From Streptomyces albofaciens JCM 4342 (lineage in GTDB: Bacteria; Actinomycetota; Actinomycetes; Streptomycetales; Streptomycetaceae): a stretch of 64,000 nucleotides of DNA. Of the stretch, positions 60,091-64,000 are shown one piece after another; positions within the stretch are counted from its first letter, which is position 1, and each line of letters opens with the position of its first letter. The stretch is taken from assembly GCF_008634025.1 (NCBI RefSeq), contig NZ_PDCM01000002.1:1178001-1242000 (forward strand). The letters are read 5' to 3'. The notes beneath the pieces are model-generated. The model made no database searches. It was not told where the DNA came from and saw only the letters and a program-made list of their open reading frames with translations. Position numbers and translations under genes: made by a program.

Positions 60091-62279
60091 CGGGACACAA
60101 CGGCGCGCCGTATCCGCCGGGCCGGTACGAGCTGAGCCGGTACGACCCGCGCCGCGACGGCGGACCGTACCGGGCCGGCGGCCCGGGCGCCGGTGCCGAC
60201 GGCACCGGTCCGCCGCCGCCCCTGGACCCCATCGCCCTCGCCGACCGCCTCGCCCTCAACCGGGCCGGCACCTTCGACTGGGACCTGGACCGCGGGACGC
60301 TGGAGCTGGACGCGTGCGGGCTGGAGGTCTTCGACCTGCGGGCGGACGAGTACGACGGGCGGCCCGGTTCGCTGGCCGCCCGCATTCCGCCCGAGGAGGG
60401 CTACCGGCTCGACGCGGCGGTCTCCCAGGCGATCCAGGACGGGGCGCCCTCGTACGGCGTGTACTTCCGCGTCCACTGCCGCGACGGCACACCCCGGTGG
60501 ACGCACACCCAGGGGCACCTGCTGCGCGACGGGGACGGCCGGCCGTACCGGATCGTCGGGCTCGTCCGGGAGGCCGGGACGGAACTGGCCGACTCGGTGC
60601 TGCTGCGGTCCCTCCAGGAGAACCGGCAGCGGCAGACCGCCATGGTGCAGCAGACCACCGCCGCGCTCTCCCGAGCCCTGTCGGTCGCGGACGTGACCCG
60701 GGTGCTGACCGGGACCGGCGGGGCCCGGCGCTTCGGCGCGGACGCGCTGATCCTCGGCCTGGTCGACAACGACCGCTTCGAGGTCATCGCCATCACCGGC
60801 CTGCCCGGCACCACGCCCGAGGACATGATGGCCTCGCGGCTGGACGACACGCTGCCGCTGTCGGACGCCGCCCTCTCGCGCCGGGCCGCGTTCCTGTCGT
60901 CCCGGGGCGAACTGATCGCCCGCTATCCGCGGCTGCGCCCGTACCTGGACCGCATACCGACCGGCAGCGCCGTCTTCCTGCCCCTGGTGGCGCAGGACCG
61001 GGTCGTCGGGGCGCTCGGCCTGTTCAACGCCGAACCGAAGCAGCACACGGCGGAGGACCGGAACCTGGCGCTGGCGCTGGCCGGTGTCGTGGCCCAGTCG
61101 CTCCAGCGGGCCATGCTCTTCGACCAGGAGCGGGAGTTCGCGACCGGGTTGCAGGCCACGATGCTGCCGCGGCTGGTCCCGGACATCGCCGGGGGCGAGG
61201 TCGCCGTCCGCTACCACGCGGCGAGCACCGGCCGGGACATCGGCGGCGACTGGTACGACGTGATACCGCTGCCCCAGGGGCGGACCGGGCTGGTGGTCGG
61301 TGACGTCCAGGGGCACGACACGCACGCGGCGGCGGTGATGGGCCAGCTCCGGATCGCCCTGCGCGCCTACGCCACCGAGGGCCACACGCCGGAGACGGTG
61401 CTCGTACGGGCCTCCCGCTTCCTCGCCGAGCTGGAGACCGAGCGGTTCGCGACCTGCACGTACGTCCAGGCGGACCTGGAGTCCGGGGCGCTGCACGTGG
61501 CCCGGGCCGGCCACCTCGGCCCGCTGATCTGGGACGCGGCCGGGCACACCGACTGGCATCCGGTGCGCGGCGGGCTGCCGCTCGGGCTGGCGACCGCGTT
61601 CGGCCAGGACCACTTCCCCGAGACCCAGCTGTTCCTGGAGCCCGGCTCCCGGCTCCTGCTGTGCACGGACGGCCTGGTGGAGACGCCCGGCGAGGACATC
61701 ACCGCCGGGATCGACGCGCTGGCCGCGGCCGTGCGGGACGGGCCGGCCGAACTGGAGGCGCTGGCCGACCGGCTCTCGGACCAGCTGTGGGCACGGTCCG
61801 GTTCCGCCGACGACATGGCCCTCGTCCTCCTGCACCGCCACCCCTGCGCCGGCGCCGCCCCCACCACCCCGCGCTTGCGGCTGCACGTCCACCAGGCGGA
61901 CCCCTCGGGCGCCTCGGAGGTGCGGGCGATGCTGCGGCGCACGATGGACCAGTGGCGGGCGGGTTCCCTGGCGTACGACGTCGAGGTGGCGGCCACCGAA
62001 CTCATCACCAACGCGCTGACGCACACGGACAGCGGAGCGCTGGTCACGGTGGAGCTCCTGCCCGCGCGCCCGGGTGTGCCGGGCGGCGCCCGCCGCCGTG
62101 TCCGCCTGGAGGTCGAGGACCGCTCCAGCCGCTGGCCCCGCCGCCGCACCCCCGGCGAAACCGCCACCTCCGGACGCGGCCTGATGATGGTCGAAGCGCT
62201 CGCGGACTCCTGGGGCGCGGAGCCGAGGGGCAGCGGCAAGGCGCTGTGGTGCGAGTTCGCGCTGCCGAAGGAGGAATGA
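60087..62279 (+). CDS. PAS-GAF-SpoIIE phosphatase with HATPase domain
   Basis: A 730-residue signalling protein. Residues about 50-140 are a PAS domain (NRAGTFDWDLDRGTLELD, part), 165-340 a GAF domain, and 350-575 a PP2C-type SpoIIE phosphatase with metal aspartates in DIGGDWYDVIPL, VVGDVQGHD and SADDMALVLL. Residues 590-728 are an anti-sigma-type HATPase (ELITNALTHT, GRGLMMVEALADSWG). Such proteins dephosphorylate anti-anti-sigma factors and also bind partners through the kinase-like domain; both activities seem intact. ATG 60087 overlaps the small ORF stop. No membrane helix is present, so the signal is internal. Confidence 0.92.
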   Translation: MTGHNGAPYPPGRYELSRYDPRRDGGPYRAGGPGAGADGTGPPPPLDPIALADRLALNRAGTFDWDLDRGTLELDACGLEVFDLRADEYDGRPGSLAARIPPEEGYRLDAAVSQAIQDGAPSYGVYFRVHCRDGTPRWTHTQGHLLRDGDGRPYRIVGLVREAGTELADSVLLRSLQENRQRQTAMVQQTTAALSRALSVADVTRVLTGTGGARRFGADALILGLVDNDRFEVIAITGLPGTTPEDMMASRLDDTLPLSDAALSRRAAFLSSRGELIARYPRLRPYLDRIPTGSAVFLPLVAQDRVVGALGLFNAEPKQHTAEDRNLALALAGVVAQSLQRAMLFDQEREFATGLQATMLPRLVPDIAGGEVAVRYHAASTGRDIGGDWYDVIPLPQGRTGLVVGDVQGHDTHAAAVMGQLRIALRAYATEGHTPETVLVRASRFLAELETERFATCTYVQADLESGALHVARAGHLGPLIWDAAGHTDWHPVRGGLPLGLATAFGQDHFPETQLFLEPGSRLLLCTDGLVETPGEDITAGIDALAAAVRDGPAELEALADRLSDQLWARSGSADDMALVLLHRHPCAGAAPTTPRLRLHVHQADPSGASEVRAMLRRTMDQWRAGSLAYDVEVAATELITNALTHTDSGALVTVELLPARPGVPGGARRRVRLEVEDRSSRWPRRRTPGETATSGRGLMMVEALADSWGAEPRGSGKALWCEFALPKEE

Positions 62280-62315
62280 GGGCGGGGCCGGGCGGCGACC
62301 GCGGCCCTCGGCGGC

Positions 62316-63047
62316 TCATTCGCGCTCGCGCAGGTACGCGTCCAGCTCGGCGGCTCCGGTCAGCATCGCCCGGCCGCGGGCGGACAGGCGGCCGCGCCAG
62401 TCGTGCAGGGCGGCCTCCAGGGGTTCGAGGCCGCCGGCCGCCCGGACCCGGTCCAGCAGGGGCGCGATCTGTTCCAGCAGGTAGCCGCCTCGTCGGAGCT
62501 GGTGGGCCAGGCGGGCGTCCCGTACGTCGGCCGCGTCGTAGACGCGGTAGCCGGTGAGGGGGTCGCGGCGCGGGCGTACGAGGCCGGCGCGCTCCCAGGT
62601 GCGCAGCGTCGCGGGGCGGAGGCCGAGCTGCTTCGCCAGCGGTCCGATGAACGTGCCGCTCGTCCTCGGACCCGCGGCCGGCTCGGGTGCCGGGGTGGCG
62701 GCCAGGTCGCGCAGGGCGGCTTCCACGGCCTGGAGGGTGCGGCGGTCTTCGAGGAGCTGGGCGTGGCTCTCGTCGACGAGGCGGAACGCCTCCTCGGCCG
62801 CGTCCTCGTTCACCGCCCGCATGACCGCCGTCGCCGTCCGGTGGCCGTGGCCCGGTACGAGGGCGAGGAAGGCGCGCAGGGCCCGCGCGTGCAGCGGGGT
62901 GTAGGTGCGGTAGCCGCTGGGCGTGCGTCCGGCGGCCGGGAGGATGCCGGCCTCCTCGTAATTCCGGACGGCCTGCGTGGACAGGCCGTGAGCGCGCGCC
63001 AGGTCAACCGGCCTGAGCCGATCGCCCGTTTGAAGGTTGCGTCCCAT
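62316..63047 (-). CDS. TioE-type regulator with two MerR HTH domains
   Basis: A 243-residue regulator with two MerR-like DNA-binding domains in tandem. The first (residues about 10-60) contains VDLARAHGLSTQAVRNYEEA and GYRTYTPLHARALRAF; the second (about 125-185) contains LAKQLGLRPATLRTWERAGL and GYRVYDAADVRDARLAHQL. This layout is called TioE-like. TATGGT (63060-63055) ends 7 bases before ATG 63047 without a ribosome site, so it is probably leaderless. It is divergent from the erythromycin esterase family gene over 70 bases and likely controls both. Confidence 0.9.
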   Translation of the reverse strand: MGRNLQTGDRLRPVDLARAHGLSTQAVRNYEEAGILPAAGRTPSGYRTYTPLHARALRAFLALVPGHGHRTATAVMRAVNEDAAEEAFRLVDESHAQLLEDRRTLQAVEAALRDLAATPAPEPAAGPRTSGTFIGPLAKQLGLRPATLRTWERAGLVRPRRDPLTGYRVYDAADVRDARLAHQLRRGGYLLEQIAPLLDRVRAAGGLEPLEAALHDWRGRLSARGRAMLTGAAELDAYLRERE

Positions 63048-63117
63048 GCAACCGACCATATCGCGGGCGGGAGTTCGGGAAAGTTTACACAGAGCGTTCA
63101 ACGATAGCGTTGAGGGC
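63048..63117. promoter_or_regulatory. divergent promoter region with inverted repeat
   Basis: CAACGatagCGTTG (63099-63112) is an inverted repeat that covers the -10-like TAGCGT of the plus-strand gene (63105-63110, ending 7 bases before ATG 63118). The TATGGT box for the minus-strand regulator is at 63060-63055. Confidence 0.55.
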
Positions 63118-64000
63118 ATGGACACCGACACCAAGGGCACCCCCCTCAAGGACACCGCCCGCCCGCTCGACGCCGCCGCCGTTCTGGCGCTGCTCCCGTC
63201 CCGGCCGCGGGTGCTCGCCCTGGGCGAGCCCACCCACGGCGAGGACACACTGCTAGAAGTGCGCAACGCGCTCTTCCGGCAGCTCGTCGAGCGGGAGGGC
63301 TACCGGACGATCGCCATCGAGAGCGACTGCCTGCTGGGCCTGGCCGTCGACGACCACGTCGTCTCCGGCACGGGCACCCTCGACGAGGTCATGGAGCGCG
63401 GGTTCAGCCACGGCTTCGGCGCGTCCGCCGCCAACCGCGAACTCGTGCGCTGGATGCGGGACTTCAACGACGGCCGCCCCCGGTCCGAACGGCTGCGCTT
63501 CGCCGGGTTCGACGGCCCGCTGGAGATCACCAACGCCGAGAGCCCCCGGCGGGCCCTCATCGCGCTGTACGGCTACCTCGCGGCCCATGTGGACGCGGAC
63601 CTGCTCCCCTGCACCGCGCGTACGCTCGACCGTCTGCTCGGCCCCGACGAGCGGTGGACCGAGCCCGCCGCGATGACGGACCCGGCCCGGTCCGCGGGGC
63701 GGTCGGCCGAGGCCAGGGAGCTGCGGCTGCTGGCCGACGACCTGGTGGCGGTGCTGGACCAGCAGACACCGCACCTGATCCCGGCGACCTCACGCGACGG
63801 CTGGGACCGGGCGCGGCTGTACGGCCGCACCGCCACCGGCCTGCTGCGCTACCACTACTGGATGGCCGACACCAGCCCGGACCGTATGACACGGCTGCTG
63901 GGCATACGGGATGCGATGATGGCCGAGAACCTCCTCGCCCTCGCCGAGCGGGGCCCGGTCCTGGCCTTCGCCCACAACAGCCATTTGCAGCGGCCCAAGA
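63118..64000 (+). CDS. erythromycin esterase family protein (3' end missing)
   Basis: The first 294 residues of an erythromycin esterase (EreA/EreB-like) family protein; the frame is open to the end of the window. LGEPTHGEDTLLEVRN has the family GExTHG motif with the essential histidine, IAIESDCLLGLAVDD follows, and RDAMMAENLLALAE and FAHNSHLQRPK are the later active-site blocks. True Ere enzymes open the macrolide ring; many Streptomyces members have no shown macrolide activity. ATG 63118 is preceded by TAGCGT at leaderless distance. The divergent TioE-type regulator suggests induction by a ligand, perhaps an antibiotic. Confidence 0.88.
   Translation, partial: MDTDTKGTPLKDTARPLDAAAVLALLPSRPRVLALGEPTHGEDTLLEVRNALFRQLVEREGYRTIAIESDCLLGLAVDDHVVSGTGTLDEVMERGFSHGFGASAANRELVRWMRDFNDGRPRSERLRFAGFDGPLEITNAESPRRALIALYGYLAAHVDADLLPCTARTLDRLLGPDERWTEPAAMTDPARSAGRSAEARELRLLADDLVAVLDQQTPHLIPATSRDGWDRARLYGRTATGLLRYHYWMADTSPDRMTRLLGIRDAMMAENLLALAERGPVLAFAHNSHLQRPK

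Noticed and set aside
1..64000. Prophage, integrative element or insertion sequence
   Set aside because: No integrase, transposase, phage structural gene, tRNA attachment site or terminal repeats were seen; base composition is even.

Overview
The window is a continuous piece of an actinomycete chromosome, almost certainly Streptomyces. It is very GC rich, third codon positions are nearly all G or C, GTG starts and ATGA stop/start overlaps are frequent, and many starts lie 6-8 bases after a TANNNT -10 box (leaderless promoters). Typical Streptomyces families are present: an EF-hand protein, nSTAND-WD40, PAS-GAF-SpoIIE phosphatase, DUF1990, TIGR03086, Rpf and SLT muralytic enzymes, and an auxiliary TrpRS. 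I see no phage, insertion sequence, CRISPR array, tRNA or rRNA. About 57 protein genes are supported; the first (heme peroxidase) and last (erythromycin esterase family) run off the ends.

Layout. 1-1.5 kb: end of an alpha-dioxygenase/cyclooxygenase-like peroxidase, then a universal stress protein followed by a 14-bp tandem array of small palindromes. 1.7-7.7 kb: a six-gene operon (NodS-like methyltransferase, NagZ-like GH3 glycosidase, DUF1796 putative cysteine peptidase, PIG-L deacetylase, ABC-2 exporter) behind a promoter carrying a DasR-type site. That makes it a candidate amino-sugar modification/export system and the best candidate here for an undescribed pathway. 7.8-13.8 kb: dodecin, amino acid permease, SLT muralytic enzyme with a long structured leader, EF-hand protein and UvrA2. 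13.9-16.6 kb: a complete P450-ferredoxin-reductase operon. 16.8-20.5 kb: a HTH-STAND-WD40 signalling protein. 20.6-21.9 kb: auxiliary tryptophanyl-tRNA synthetase with a Trp-Trp leader peptide and terminator, that is, ribosome-mediated attenuation.

22-27.3 kb: TetR regulator, CapA-like lipoprotein, antibiotic kinase-like protein and a large coiled-coil/Mrr-nuclease/TerD fusion. 27.5-31.9 kb: divergent MarR/aldehyde dehydrogenase sharing operators, then a TIM-like/RpiB-like/Zn-dehydrogenase set that resembles tetritol catabolism without its kinase. 32-36.8 kb: SDR, LysR, acyl-CoA dehydrogenase and acyl-CoA synthetase. 37-44 kb: AraC regulator with quinone oxidoreductase, mycothiol-type protein, a Nei/Fpg glycosylase, and a lipase maturation factor gene that overlaps a TPR gene tail to tail. 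44-48.9 kb: Rpf-LysM protein with a long leader, and a molybdate uptake group (ModBC fusion, ModA, HTH-Mop regulator).

49-56.8 kb: a CitG-like protein that has lost signature residues, PaaX regulator, LspA, AidB-like dehydrogenase with an enoyl-CoA hydratase, GlxA-type regulator divergent from an imine reductase-like operon. 56.8-64 kb: a membrane protein driven by a very symmetrical 56-bp operator/promoter, DUF1990, a Tat-exported phosphoesterase, a leaderless small ORF coupled to a SpoIIE phosphatase, and a double-MerR regulator divergent from an erythromycin esterase family gene. Assignments come from reading motifs by eye; no database search was run.
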